From Azoarcus sp031546845 (GTDB taxonomy: Bacteria > Pseudomonadota > Gammaproteobacteria > Burkholderiales > Rhodocyclaceae), in NCBI GenBank assembly GCA_031546845.1, contig JAVBJT010000023.1, positions 62,001 through 126,000 on the forward strand: a stretch of 64,000 nt of DNA. Reading direction: 5' to 3'. Every line of letters begins with the position of its first letter. Within the stretch, counting starts at the first letter, position 1. This document shows positions 43,689 to 51,885 of this stretch, piece by piece. Under the pieces are notes generated by a model. That model searched no databases and was not told where the DNA came from. It saw only the letters and a list, made by a program, of their open reading frames with translations. Made by a program: the position numbers and the translations under genes.

Positions 43689-44288
43689 TCAGCGGAGTTT
43701 GCGTAGGGCTGCATTGGTGGCGTTGATATCGAAGCCCAATGGATCGAATGGCCCACCGCACCAACGACGCATTGCCGTGTACTCCTCGTGCTCAGGGTCA
43801 GCGATGGCCTCAAGGAATTCGGCATAGCCGCTGCTGCTGCCGACATCCTCCGGCGGACAGGCGTTTTGCCCAGCCAGGCATTGAGGCCAGGTGTTGATGT
43901 CATTTGCAGCCATAGTCCGTTCCACGACGACCGTGTGCTGCCAGTTGTCGCCGAAGTCGTAGGTGTAGCGGAAGTCTCGAACGTTCTCGCCCAGAACCTG
44001 CCCCACCTTGTAGCGCTTGTCTTCGAGGAGGGGGTTGTCCTCGTCGGGCCAGTCGTCGTTCGTCACCATGCCGTAGCGCTTGCCGGCTATCGAGAACTCA
44101 TGCAGATGACTGTTGGTCCAGCCCATGGCAGTCTGGATGATGCGGTCCAGCTTGGACAGCGTAAGCGTGCCCGGCACCCAGAGCCGACGCCAGATGTGCG
44201 GCTCTATGCCGTCCAGTCTCACCAGGAGTTCGTAGATGCGTGCGGGTTCTTTGCTGCTGGCAGCGGTCTTGCGGATGTTCATGCGCAC
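43689..44288 (-). CDS. Plasmid pRiA4b ORF-3 family protein
   Basis: This 199-residue protein has the family signature IYELLVRLDGIEPHIWRRLWVPGTLTLSKLDRIIQTAMGWTNSHLHEFSI and the acidic and aromatic FRYTYDFGDNWQHTVVVE. It also has CPPEDVGSSSGYAEFLEAIADPEHEEY near the end. The family is common on plasmids and islands; its biochemical role is not established. It may use ATG 44288 or 44282. It faces the HNH-like gene and lies downstream of the HNH/ATPase operon on the same strand with a 116-base gap. Confidence 0.9.
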   Translation of the reverse strand: MRMNIRKTAASSKEPARIYELLVRLDGIEPHIWRRLWVPGTLTLSKLDRIIQTAMGWTNSHLHEFSIAGKRYGMVTNDDWPDEDNPLLEDKRYKVGQVLGENVRDFRYTYDFGDNWQHTVVVERTMAANDINTWPQCLAGQNACPPEDVGSSSGYAEFLEAIADPEHEEYTAMRRWCGGPFDPLGFDINATNAALRKLR

Positions 44289-44404
44289 AGGCTACCAGCC
44301 CGACGTTGATCTGTTCAAGTTGCGGCATGCCAACGATGTGGGAGCAACTCGGCGATGCGACTGGCCGGCTGAAATAAATCCTTCCCCCTCCCGGAACGCC
44401 ACAC

Positions 44405-45244
44405 TCAACCGAATCCACCATTGCAAAACCACGCACTCTCCGCGAAAGCCTCGAAGGTGACCGTCCGCCATCCGTTAACGCGCACCGCGCTGGCGCTCTG
44501 GCGACGCTCCTCCATCTCGGCACAGACCATCGCGGCGCCGCCAGCAGCGTGGATGGTCTGGAGTTGACGGCGGATGTTGAGTAGTTCATCAGCCGCTTCG
44601 GCGGCATAGAGCTTTGCCAGCCCCAGGGTACGGAAATGCAGACCAACCCGTGCAGCGAGGACCGCGCCCCAGCGCGCCGGAGCATCGATGAAGAAGCGAA
44701 GCGCGGCCGGATCCTCCTCGACCACCTCGGCGTACAGCCAGCGATCGCCGGTAATATCGTCGAAGTAGGGATGCAGAGTCTCTTCGCTTGCAGTAGTCGG
44801 TAGGCTAGCCAGCTTTGCCTTGTTGCACTCGCCGCAGGCTGGCACCAGATTGAGGGGCGCGACGGCGAGCGCCGGATAGTGAGCCTTGGGCAGATGGTGA
44901 TCGAGCGTCGACACCGTTCGGTGGCCGCAGAGCGGGCATTTTCCTTGTGGTGCTGACGTGAAGAGCGTGTCGTAGGCATCCCTGCCCGGCGCGCCTTTCT
45001 TTGCCATCCTATTCGTGTAAACGGCTTCCATTTCGGCTTTGGTGACCACGCCGCCAACCATGGCTTGTCGCATGATCTGGTGAAGACGGTTGTGCGCAGC
45101 GGCGTCATCGAACTCTTCGGACGCATCCACGATATCATCAGTCACGCCAACCATCCGCTGCTTCAGATCTGGATTCCGGATGCGGCTGATGCAAGCCGCA
45201 AATAGGTCCTCTGCGTCGAGGAGCGGACGATCAAGCTTGATCAT
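44405..45244 (-). CDS. HNH endonuclease, partner of the adjacent ATPase (PtuB-like)
   Basis: The 279-residue product has a helical N-terminal part and a central HNH domain: GKCPLCGHRTVSTLDHHLPKAHYPALAV (zinc Cys103/Cys106; catalytic-type D115-H116-H117), NLVPACGECNKAKL (Asn132, zinc Cys137/Cys140). Its start codon overlaps the stop of the upstream ATPase gene (ATGA), so the two are translated in a coupled way. The combination of an ABC/SMC-like ATPase with a downstream HNH nuclease is that of Septu (PtuA-PtuB) antiphage systems; assignment is by architecture only. Confidence 0.82.
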   Translation of the reverse strand: MIKLDRPLLDAEDLFAACISRIRNPDLKQRMVGVTDDIVDASEEFDDAAAHNRLHQIMRQAMVGGVVTKAEMEAVYTNRMAKKGAPGRDAYDTLFTSAPQGKCPLCGHRTVSTLDHHLPKAHYPALAVAPLNLVPACGECNKAKLASLPTTASEETLHPYFDDITGDRWLYAEVVEEDPAALRFFIDAPARWGAVLAARVGLHFRTLGLAKLYAAEAADELLNIRRQLQTIHAAGGAAMVCAEMEERRQSASAVRVNGWRTVTFEAFAESAWFCNGGFG

Positions 45245-46800
45245 TCGTCGCCCCCTCGCTGGCCGCGATTGGCAATGAGCGCCCTGACAAGGGCACGTGC
45301 CTCTCCGCCTAGCTCGCTGTCGAATTTCCCCAGCACCGCGCGGAAATCGTCGTCGTCTGCAACCGCGGCTCGAAGCAATTGATGAAATCCGGCGTCCGTG
45401 ACTTCAAGCCCGAAAACCTCCCGTGTGAGAACACCGACGTTTTCACCAAATGTCTCGCCTTCGGGCCTCTCCGCCTCTACGCTACGGCCGCTGCGCCGTA
45501 TCTTCCAGGCGCAACTCCGAGGGACCTCCTGGAGCACAACCGGCGAGTGAGTGGCGATGATGGCCACACCGTTGCGATTGACCAGAAGGTCCGAGAGCGC
45601 GCGGACGAATGCCGACAGCAACGGCGGATGAAGATGCGCCTCTGGCTCGTCCAGCAACACGAGCGTCCGTTCCTCCACAGTTTCAACGAGCTTCGTGATC
45701 GTCAACAGCACGATCTTGTGGCCTGAACTGAGTCCAGCAAAAAGCTTCTTGGCCTTGGCTTTGAGTTCGTCGTCCTCGAGCCCCTCTTCTGCCAAGCTTG
45801 CGACATCCGCAGTGCGAAAAATCGGATCCGCTTCAAGTGTCTCCAGCGCCCGACGCCATCGCACAAGACGCGCGCCGTTACTGCAAAGGAGGACGCTACG
45901 ACCGAACTCACTGGACAAACTCTCCGGCGATTTCGGAGCGAAGGGTTTGCCGTCCTGGGTGGTACCCGACCGTTTGAGCCCGATATAGGCACACGGCATT
46001 CCTTTGGACTTGTCGCGCCGGTTCGGCAGCGGTTCGAATGGATCAAAAGCGCTGAAGGTGACAGAAACGAGATTGGCAAACAGGCCATCGTCCTCGTTAT
46101 CTTCGCTCACCACGGTGAAAGATCCGACCTCGGCTGCATCAGCGCGCTTGTCTACCAGAGAACGAGACATATGGTTCAGCAAATGGGTCTTTCCCACACC
46201 GTTTCGACCGATCAGGACGTGGATGTTGGTCGGCGGCATGGATTCAGGCTCTACCACGAAGGACAACGTCACCGGCTTGGCCTTCGACCTTCCAGCTTTC
46301 GGAATCGTGTAGGTGAACTCGTAGCGAGAAAGGCGTGCGCCACCTCGTGCAAGTCGTGAGTACTGTGTCTCGACCGTCTTTTTGGGGACCGATCTCAGCA
46401 ATGAAATGCGCGTGACTTTTTCGTCAAGCGCCCGGCCAAAACGCTCTTGATCAATCGCCACGTCGCGCAGGCCGCGCAGAATCCGATCTCGAAGCTCAGG
46501 CTCCAACTCGTTGAGTTTTTCGTAGTAGCTGTCGTCCTGTCCCAACGAAAAGAACTCCTCGCCAAGCTCATCGAACTCATCGGGGATAGCCGGGCGCCGC
46601 TGCCCCTCTTGCATCCCAAATTGACCGATCTTCACTCCGTACGCACGAAACTTATTGCCACGCGCGTCGTAGACGATCAGCGAGTACATCGTGTTGTAGA
46701 TGAACCAGTCGTCCCAGTTATCGATCAGCAGGAACGCCCGGGAGCGGGCATCTTTTGGCACACCTCTGTCATCAGGCAGTACGGTAAAAAGCAGTGGCAT
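45241..46800 (-). CDS. AAA/ABC-type ATPase of a Septu-like pair (PtuA-like)
   Basis: The 519-residue protein has an N-terminal region of unknown fold and a split SMC-like ATPase: VLIGRNGVGKTHLLNHMS (Walker A, residues 198-205), a long middle segment, AGLSSGHKIVLLTITKLVE (signature, LSSGH at 357-361), LVLLDEPEAHLHPPLLSAFVRAL (Walker B, about 380-392) and GVAIIATHSPVVLQEVP (H-loop). This is the AAA_15/AAA_21-type domain found in OLD and PtuA proteins. The start at 46800 has AAGGAGGA upstream. It forms an operon with the HNH gene. Confidence 0.85.
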   Translation of the reverse strand: MPLLFTVLPDDRGVPKDARSRAFLLIDNWDDWFIYNTMYSLIVYDARGNKFRAYGVKIGQFGMQEGQRRPAIPDEFDELGEEFFSLGQDDSYYEKLNELEPELRDRILRGLRDVAIDQERFGRALDEKVTRISLLRSVPKKTVETQYSRLARGGARLSRYEFTYTIPKAGRSKAKPVTLSFVVEPESMPPTNIHVLIGRNGVGKTHLLNHMSRSLVDKRADAAEVGSFTVVSEDNEDDGLFANLVSVTFSAFDPFEPLPNRRDKSKGMPCAYIGLKRSGTTQDGKPFAPKSPESLSSEFGRSVLLCSNGARLVRWRRALETLEADPIFRTADVASLAEEGLEDDELKAKAKKLFAGLSSGHKIVLLTITKLVETVEERTLVLLDEPEAHLHPPLLSAFVRALSDLLVNRNGVAIIATHSPVVLQEVPRSCAWKIRRSGRSVEAERPEGETFGENVGVLTREVFGLEVTDAGFHQLLRAAVADDDDFRAVLGKFDSELGGEARALVRALIANRGQRGGDE

Positions 46801-46895
46801 GCGTCGTCCTCCTTGTTCAGCAATGGCATTCGCGTACCCCGCGTCGGCGGGCATTCTGTTTTGTTTCCGGCAGAATACCCGGCTTCCGAGATGGG

Positions 46896-46914
46896 TTTGT
46901 CCTCACGGAGGAAG
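46896..46914 (+). repeat. Copy 1 of a 19-bp element repeat
   Basis: TTTGTCCTCACGGAGGAAG recurs at 63880-63898 as TTTGTCCTCACGGACGAAG, one mismatch in 19. Both copies lie outside coding sequence, in direct orientation and about 17 kb apart. Confidence 0.7.
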
Positions 46915-47067
46915 AGCGCTGACGTCGAGATGCCCGCCTTCAACATTGCTCAACACTGGAACAGGCCGTCCTCGCACTCGCCGGACGTCGACCACCGCTG
47001 CGCACGCGGTCTCGCTGAGCAGGGCTGACGCTTCCTCGTCTGCCAGCCCAGGATCGCGTGGCACGAC

Positions 47068-47571
47068 TCATCGCGCTCCCTCCTTCCAATCAACCGTTGC
47101 GCGCCAGTAGAAATACTCCCTGTCCAACAGGTAGGCGACATGGGCGGCGCTGCGTTGGCGCCGGACCTCCGGCATCCGGCGCGTGACGAACCAATACACC
47201 ACCACGAACAGCATGAGCGCAGGCACCGCCAACCATCCCAGGACGATGGCGAACGCGCAGGCTGCCACCGCGATGATCAAAGCGTCGTTCCTGCTCGGCC
47301 ACCACGGACGGTCGTCGTGAAACGTGTTGCAGCCCTCGCCCGTGGTGTGATCGACGAGAGCCAGCACACGGTTGGGTCGAGCGCGTTCGACCACGACGCT
47401 CAGCGCGTTGCCGATCCTGATCGGGTTGGCGGGCAGGTCCATGCCAAGGCTCAGCACGCCGCCCTCTTCCTGCCGCAGTTGCAGCCGATGGCTGCCGCCG
47501 CCCGCCGGATCGTCCGCCTTCACGATGTCCTCCACCGACCCATGGACCACCCGATACCGTTCCTCAAGCAT
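47068..47571 (-). CDS. Hypothetical membrane protein
   Basis: The 167-residue product begins MLEERYRVVHGSVEDIVKADDPAGGGSHRLQLRQEEGG and has two hydrophobic helices in the second half (ALIIAVAACAFAIVLGWLAVPALMLFVVVYWFVTRR), followed by a basic tail rich in Arg, Tyr and Trp. The start at 47571 has AAAGGAGG upstream and overlaps the stop of the upstream small gene by 8 bases. It is the last gene of the PRTRC D transcription unit. I do not recognise the family. Confidence 0.7.
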   Translation of the reverse strand: MLEERYRVVHGSVEDIVKADDPAGGGSHRLQLRQEEGGVLSLGMDLPANPIRIGNALSVVVERARPNRVLALVDHTTGEGCNTFHDDRPWWPSRNDALIIAVAACAFAIVLGWLAVPALMLFVVVYWFVTRRMPEVRRQRSAAHVAYLLDREYFYWRATVDWKEGAR

Positions 47572-47887
47572 GAGACGCCTCCTTTCCTTGAACGCCCTGC
47601 TCCGTGATCGGCGCGCCGAACACATCCGCCGTGCCCGGGGCATCGAGTGGAGATTGAGCGATATCCGTAGGGCCGACAACCGCCTGCACGGGTAACGAAG
47701 GCGGCGCGACGCCCCCACCGGCCGAGACCAGTTGGCCGATCACCCCCTCATGCGCCAGAAGACGCAGCCGGTTGATCCGCTTCGTCCCCTTCTTGAACCG
47801 GATCAGATCATCGTAGAGCCGAGGATCGTCTTCCCGGTCCAGCTCGAACAGCAAGCGGATCGATTCGGGTTGAAGTGTCTTGTCCAT
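47564..47887 (-). CDS. Small protein downstream of PRTRC D (possible partition adaptor)
   Basis: The 107-residue product starts MDKTLQPESIRLLFELDREDDPRLYDDLIRFKKGTKRINRLRLLAHEGVI, a helical, charged N-terminal half, followed by a proline/alanine-rich tail. The start overlaps the PRTRC D stop (TGATG), so it is translationally coupled to the actin-like gene. In ParM/StbA partition loci the gene after the actin is a DNA-binding adaptor (ParR/StbB); this gene has the right size and place, but no sequence match is visible, so this remains a guess. Confidence 0.6.
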   Translation of the reverse strand: MDKTLQPESIRLLFELDREDDPRLYDDLIRFKKGTKRINRLRLLAHEGVIGQLVSAGGGVAPPSLPVQAVVGPTDIAQSPLDAPGTADVFGAPITEQGVQGKEASHA

Positions 47888-48915
47888 CACGCACCTCCCT
47901 GCACGGCGGAAGGCGACGTGCCGAAGAGCTTCGGCGCATGGTTCATTCCGGCAATCTGAAAGCCTCGGACATTCGCATGCAGCGGATCCTTCACCTCCAG
48001 AACCCGGTGCTTCGGAAACGCCTCCTTCACCGCCTTCTTAAAAAGATATGCACCGCCGCCGACCAGAATGATGTTCTGGAAGCTGTAGCTCGCCTCCACC
48101 CACCGCATCATCGACGCCACGGCCTGCTGCGCGATCGAATGCGCCATCGGCATCGCCTTCGAGATGTCGTAAGGCTTCTGGTAGATCACCGGGTTCTTTC
48201 GGGTGCGCAGCGCCCAATCGATCGCGTCGATATCGCTGTAGGGCGTGCCGATGTCCAGGCTGATCTCCGCGGCGATGGCCTGGAGCATGTCGGACACGCC
48301 GCGATTGACCGAATGGCTCTTGTTCTGCACCAGGCGCATGCCGCGCGCCACCAGCCAATCGAAGGTCCGCGAACCGGGATCGATGATCAGGCTCTGCTCG
48401 CGTTCGATGGTCGCCATCTTCTGGTGCTGGACCGCGAAATCGACCAGGGCGCCCTGCGGCTGGGCGATGGCCAGCGCCTTGCGCACGGTGACGGTCTTGC
48501 CGCCACCGATATCGTGTGTGCCGGTCACCGCCTTCTCGAGCGCGCTCTTCTTCGTCGTGAGCGCCGCCACCGGCAGACCCACCACGAGCAGGTCGATCGC
48601 CGGCACCTTCATCATCGCCAAGGCGCCCCGCAAGAGCGCCATGTATTCGGGCGTCTCGGTGTAGCGGTCGTGCATCTGCGTGGCCCTGAAAGTGTCGGCG
48701 GCCAGTTCGACCTCGGGGCCGACCTCGTAGAACAGGCCGTTGATGGGAATGGCGGCCGTCTTGCGCCGCTCGAACCCCGGTTGAACCGAAGGCTCGCGCA
48801 TGCTCGGATAGGCGATCGAGGGAAAGTTTGCGCAGCGGATCTCGGCGCCCGCGACGCTGCTGATGTATTTGGTGTTGCCGAAGCCGACATCCACCGCTCT
48901 GACGACGTAATCCAT
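47887..48915 (-). CDS. PRTRC system protein D, ParM/StbA-like actin
   Basis: The 342-residue protein has the actin-like phosphate motifs VRAVDVGFGNTKYISSV (phosphate 1), SLIIDPGSRTFDWLVARGM (phosphate 2) and IILVGGGAYLFKKAVKEAF (adenosine). It is close to PRTRC system protein D, the ParM-like member of the PRTRC families, and probably polymerises to move the element during segregation. The start at 48915 gives MDYVVRAVDVGFG; the frame extends to 49275 without support. It lies about 3.4 kb from the rest of the cassette, separated by the integrase and mqsRA. A hairpin at 48943-48969 precedes its ribosome binding site. Confidence 0.85.
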   Translation of the reverse strand: MDYVVRAVDVGFGNTKYISSVAGAEIRCANFPSIAYPSMREPSVQPGFERRKTAAIPINGLFYEVGPEVELAADTFRATQMHDRYTETPEYMALLRGALAMMKVPAIDLLVVGLPVAALTTKKSALEKAVTGTHDIGGGKTVTVRKALAIAQPQGALVDFAVQHQKMATIEREQSLIIDPGSRTFDWLVARGMRLVQNKSHSVNRGVSDMLQAIAAEISLDIGTPYSDIDAIDWALRTRKNPVIYQKPYDISKAMPMAHSIAQQAVASMMRWVEASYSFQNIILVGGGAYLFKKAVKEAFPKHRVLEVKDPLHANVRGFQIAGMNHAPKLFGTSPSAVQGGA

Positions 48916-49410
48916 GAGGTACTCCTGCAAGGGTTGGCGAGCGGCCAGCATCGACTCGGTGATGCGGCCGATCCACACGGAATTCGCTTGGGAATGCCTC
49001 GTTCTCGCAATCAGCCCGGATGAGGTCGCAATACAGCCGAGCCGAGTCGCGGTGAAAGTCGAGCACCCGAATCGATGTGCCCAAGCGCGTTCCGTGTCGC
49101 ACCACGGTCTCACCGGATCACGATGGGTCAAGACCCCGGTTTCAGAACCGGAAGCTGAAATGGGCGCCGCCGGGCACCGAAACCTCGACGGTGGAGACCA
49201 GAGGCCGGAAAAACGCCTGTCAAGCCCTTGCGCAGCCTCGCTGCGGTTCCCTTTTGAAAAATAAGCTGGTTTCACACTTCAATTTCAAGCACCACCCGCA
49301 ACCCCCGCCGTTTTGGTCTTTTCGGGGTGGACCGCCGTTGACTGCACCGTGACCTGGGTGTCAACTACAGACTCCCGAGGCCTCCTGGCCTGCTCCATCG
49401 CGGAGCAAAA

Positions 49411-49433
49411 GGCGTTGCGGTCGTTACCCGCCT
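49411..49433 (+). repeat. Copy 1 of a 23-bp element repeat
   Basis: The 23 bases start GGCGTTGCGG and continue TCGTTACCCGCCT; they recur at 63740-63762 with one mismatch. Both copies are in non-coding DNA and in direct orientation. Confidence 0.7.
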
Positions 49434-50000
49434 CTTCAAATACTTGACCTCGGAGTCAGGTCGGCACGGTCCTTTGAGTCCCTGCCCGAAGTCGTTCAAC
49501 CCGTAGAGCAGCGCAAGGCATTGCTGGCAGTCTTTTGCCAGACGTTCCCCGAGAACGAGTCCTGCGTTCGAGCAGTCAAGCGGTGCGGCACCCGATGCCG
49601 CGCCCCTGTTCCCGCCATCCCTTCGAGCCGCGCACCTCGCGCAGCACACGGCTGTGCTGGCCCCCCCGTTGGGCTCCCCGTGTGAAACCCGCTCGTACGC
49701 CTGTACTGCCCTGGACTTTCGGTCAGGGGCGGAACCCATGCAGGTGGATGGCGCTACGTATCGAGAACTGATCCCTCAGTGGCGCGCAAGGCCAGACCTT
49801 CGCGCCGATGTTGTCCCTGCCCTGGAGGCGGGATGGCATCGCCAAGCCCCGACAACGCAGAAATGCGCAGACGGGATGGATCAACGTTTCATTTTTAAGA
49901 CTGACCGAGCCGGTAGGCGTACATCCAGTGCGCTACCGGCAAACCCTGGGTAGGCATGGCGTGTTCGTGGCCGCACGCCTTGCCGAAGCACCTGACCACG

Positions 50001-50086
50001 CATCGCGGGCGCACCGGAATCCACGCCCGCGATGAATCGATGGATTCCCCCCCATTCTTGCCGTGCGCCGCCGGGACGGCGCACGG
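50001..50086 (+). promoter_or_regulatory. Two stacked dyads in the integrase leader
   Basis: An 11-bp stem CATCGCGGGCG / CGCCCGCGATG (50001-50034) is followed by a 10-bp stem CCGTGCGCCG / CGGCGCACGG (50061-50086), whose end is 21 bases before the integrase ATG and close to its GAGAGAAG ribosome binding site. They may regulate integrase expression as operators or leader structures. Confidence 0.6.
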
Positions 50087-50107
50087 TGCCATTGCCGGAG
50101 AGAAGTC

Positions 50108-51295
50108 ATGTCCCATTTCACTGCCCGTCACACCCCCCGCCGCGTCCAGGGCGCCATCGGCGCGTGGCGCGATGCCCATCATCACCAGCCGCCGCGCCGC
50201 CAGGACCAGCCCGCGCTGACACCCGCCGAAATCCTCGAACGCCACAAACCCGGCCACGCCGACCCGCTGCGCGTGCTGGAGTTGCTGATCGACCAATTCA
50301 ACGCCCAGCACACGTCGCTGCAAAAGACCGTGTCGCACAAGACCCGCCAGGAGCGGGCCGACTTCCTGCGCCGGTTTTTCCGCGACCTGCGCAGGAAAGC
50401 CGGTTTCAAGACGGTGCCCGATCCACGCAACCTTGGGGATCGCCACATCCAGGCCATGGTCGCGGTCTGGCAAAAGGAGCGGCTGGCCCCGGCGACGATC
50501 CAGACCTACCTGAGCTTTCTGCGCGGACTGGCGCTGTGGCTCAACAAGCCGGGATTCATCCGCAAGCCCGCCCACTACGGCCTGTTACCGGCGGAATACG
50601 AGCGCCATGTGTATGCGCAGCTCGACAAGAGCTGGACCGCTGCGGGGATCGACATCGATACGCTGATCGAGCGCGTCTGCGCGTATGACCGCTACGTTGG
50701 TGCATCGCTGCGGCTGATCCGGGCGATGGGTCTGCGGCGCAAGGAGTCGGTGATGTTCCAGCCGCATCAATGCGTGGTGCCGTTCGAGGCCACGGGCCTG
50801 CCGCCCGAGCAGCGCAAAGCCGATCACTACGTGCGAATCCAGAAAGGTGCCAAAGGCGGGCGGCAGCGCTTCGTGCCGCTGGATTCGCCGCAGCGCAAGG
50901 CGGCATTGGTGTTCGCCCAGGCGGTGGCCAATAGCGAGAATGCGCATCTGGGCAATCCGCTCCACAGTCTGAAACACAACCTGCGGCGTTTCGACTATGT
51001 GATGGCGCGGTTTCGCATCACGGCGGCGGGCCTGGGCGCGACGGCGCACGGCCTGCGTCACGAAGCCATGATCGATCACTACATGAGCGAGTCGGGGGGC
51101 AAGGCACCGCCCGTGCGTGGCGGGGGCGATCCTGCGCCCGATGTGGATGCGGCGGCGCGCCTCTCGGCTGCCAGGCTCGCCGGGCACAACAGAACCAGGG
51201 CATCTGGGGCTTATTTAGGTCAGCCTGTTGTCATGCGCGGTCAGCCGCAGAAGAAGCCACCCGAAGCGGAGCCTGACGGCTCAAGCTCAGCATAA
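50108..51295 (+). CDS. Tyrosine recombinase / integrase
   Basis: The 395-residue protein has a helical core-binding domain (IDQFNAQHTSLQKTVSHKTRQERADFLRRFFRDLRRKAGF) and a catalytic domain with the tyrosine-recombinase residues: Arg210/211 in RAMGLRRKES, Lys in IQKGAKGGRQRFVPL, H314-x2-R317 in AHGLRHE, H360 in AGHNRTRASGAYLG and Tyr369. A spacer of about 40 residues lies between the HxxR and the final His. It resembles integrase-domain proteins of plasmids and integrative conjugative elements. The ATG at 50108 follows GAGAGAAG. It is divergent from PRTRC D. Confidence 0.85.
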   Translation: MSHFTARHTPRRVQGAIGAWRDAHHHQPPRRQDQPALTPAEILERHKPGHADPLRVLELLIDQFNAQHTSLQKTVSHKTRQERADFLRRFFRDLRRKAGFKTVPDPRNLGDRHIQAMVAVWQKERLAPATIQTYLSFLRGLALWLNKPGFIRKPAHYGLLPAEYERHVYAQLDKSWTAAGIDIDTLIERVCAYDRYVGASLRLIRAMGLRRKESVMFQPHQCVVPFEATGLPPEQRKADHYVRIQKGAKGGRQRFVPLDSPQRKAALVFAQAVANSENAHLGNPLHSLKHNLRRFDYVMARFRITAAGLGATAHGLRHEAMIDHYMSESGGKAPPVRGGGDPAPDVDAAARLSAARLAGHNRTRASGAYLGQPVVMRGQPQKKPPEAEPDGSSSA

Positions 51296-51368
51296 TTTCC
51301 GAGCGGCGCCAGGGCACAACCAAAGTGCCAAGGTTGCTGCCGTGTCGGGCACATCAAGAAAAGACAAC

Positions 51369-51403
51369 AAGGCTTCTCGCAAACAGGGGCTGCGAGAAGC
51401 CTT
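51369..51403 (+). repeat. 13-bp inverted repeat after the integrase
   Basis: AAGGCTTCTCGCA pairs fully with TGCGAGAAGCCTT around a 9-base loop. It lacks a T-run. It lies 73 bases after the integrase stop, and may end transcripts of the integrase and of mqsRA, which converge here. Confidence 0.7.
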
Positions 51404-51477
51404 GGTGAAGGGGGTCGCGGTATTTCTCTAGAACCGTTCTCGCTTGAAGCGGCGCAGCGCGGCGGGTTTCGGGAAGG

Positions 51478-51885
51478 TCAGACGGTTCTGACCTCGTTGA
51501 GCAGATCGGGGTGACGATCCAGCAGTTTCAACAGTTTGACCAAGGCCAGCGGCGGCTTGGTCTTGCCGTTCTCGTAGCGTGAGAAGGCATTGACGCCGCC
51601 GCCGAAGAGTTCGGCGGCTTCGCGCTGGTCAAGATCGAGCTTTTTGCGCACGCTGGTGATGAAGCCCGGATCAACGATGGCCGCATTCACCTGTTTGGAG
51701 AAGGCGCGCATCTCGCGCATGACGCGGTTCGACTCCGCCGCGTCCAGGATCGATTCGGCGCAGGCCGGGCAGAAGTCGCCCGTCACGGCCGCGATGACGG
51801 TAGTCTCGCCCTTGTAGGTGTAGGGCAGGTCGCGGGTGTCGTGGATCAGTTGCGCCGCGCCGCAAACAGGGCATTTCATGTTCAT
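51478..51885 (-). CDS. mqsA: MqsA antitoxin
   Basis: MqsA binds MqsR toxin and represses its own operon. The 135-residue protein has an N-terminal zinc domain with CPVCG (residues 5-8) and FCPACA (about 38-43), and a C-terminal Xre-type helix-turn-helix VRKKLDLDQREAAELFGGGVNAFSRYENGKTKPPLALVKLLKLL. The start codon overlaps the mqsR stop (ATGA) and AAGGAG lies just upstream. A MqsA-type palindrome is present in the promoter upstream of mqsR. Confidence 0.93.
   Translation of the reverse strand: MNMKCPVCGAAQLIHDTRDLPYTYKGETTVIAAVTGDFCPACAESILDAAESNRVMREMRAFSKQVNAAIVDPGFITSVRKKLDLDQREAAELFGGGVNAFSRYENGKTKPPLALVKLLKLLDRHPDLLNEVRTV

Larger units (their letters stand above)
48916..50107. other. 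Long non-coding region between PRTRC D and the integrase
   Basis: No frame here has a domain or a good ribosome binding site. The region holds a hairpin (GGCC-A-GCATC / GATGC-GGCC) at 48943-48969, a small dyad CCGGTT / AACCGG near 49136-49151, a 23-bp element repeat (49411-49433), and two strong dyads before the integrase at 50001-50034 (CATCGCGGGCG / CGCCCGCGATG) and 50061-50086 (CCGTGCGCCG / CGGCGCACGG). It must carry the divergent promoters of D and the integrase, and it could encode a small RNA. Confidence 0.55.

Noticed and set aside
49365..49739. 124-codon minus-strand frame in the region between D and the integrase
   Set aside because: Same reason: it contains the 23-bp repeat, has no domain and no good start.
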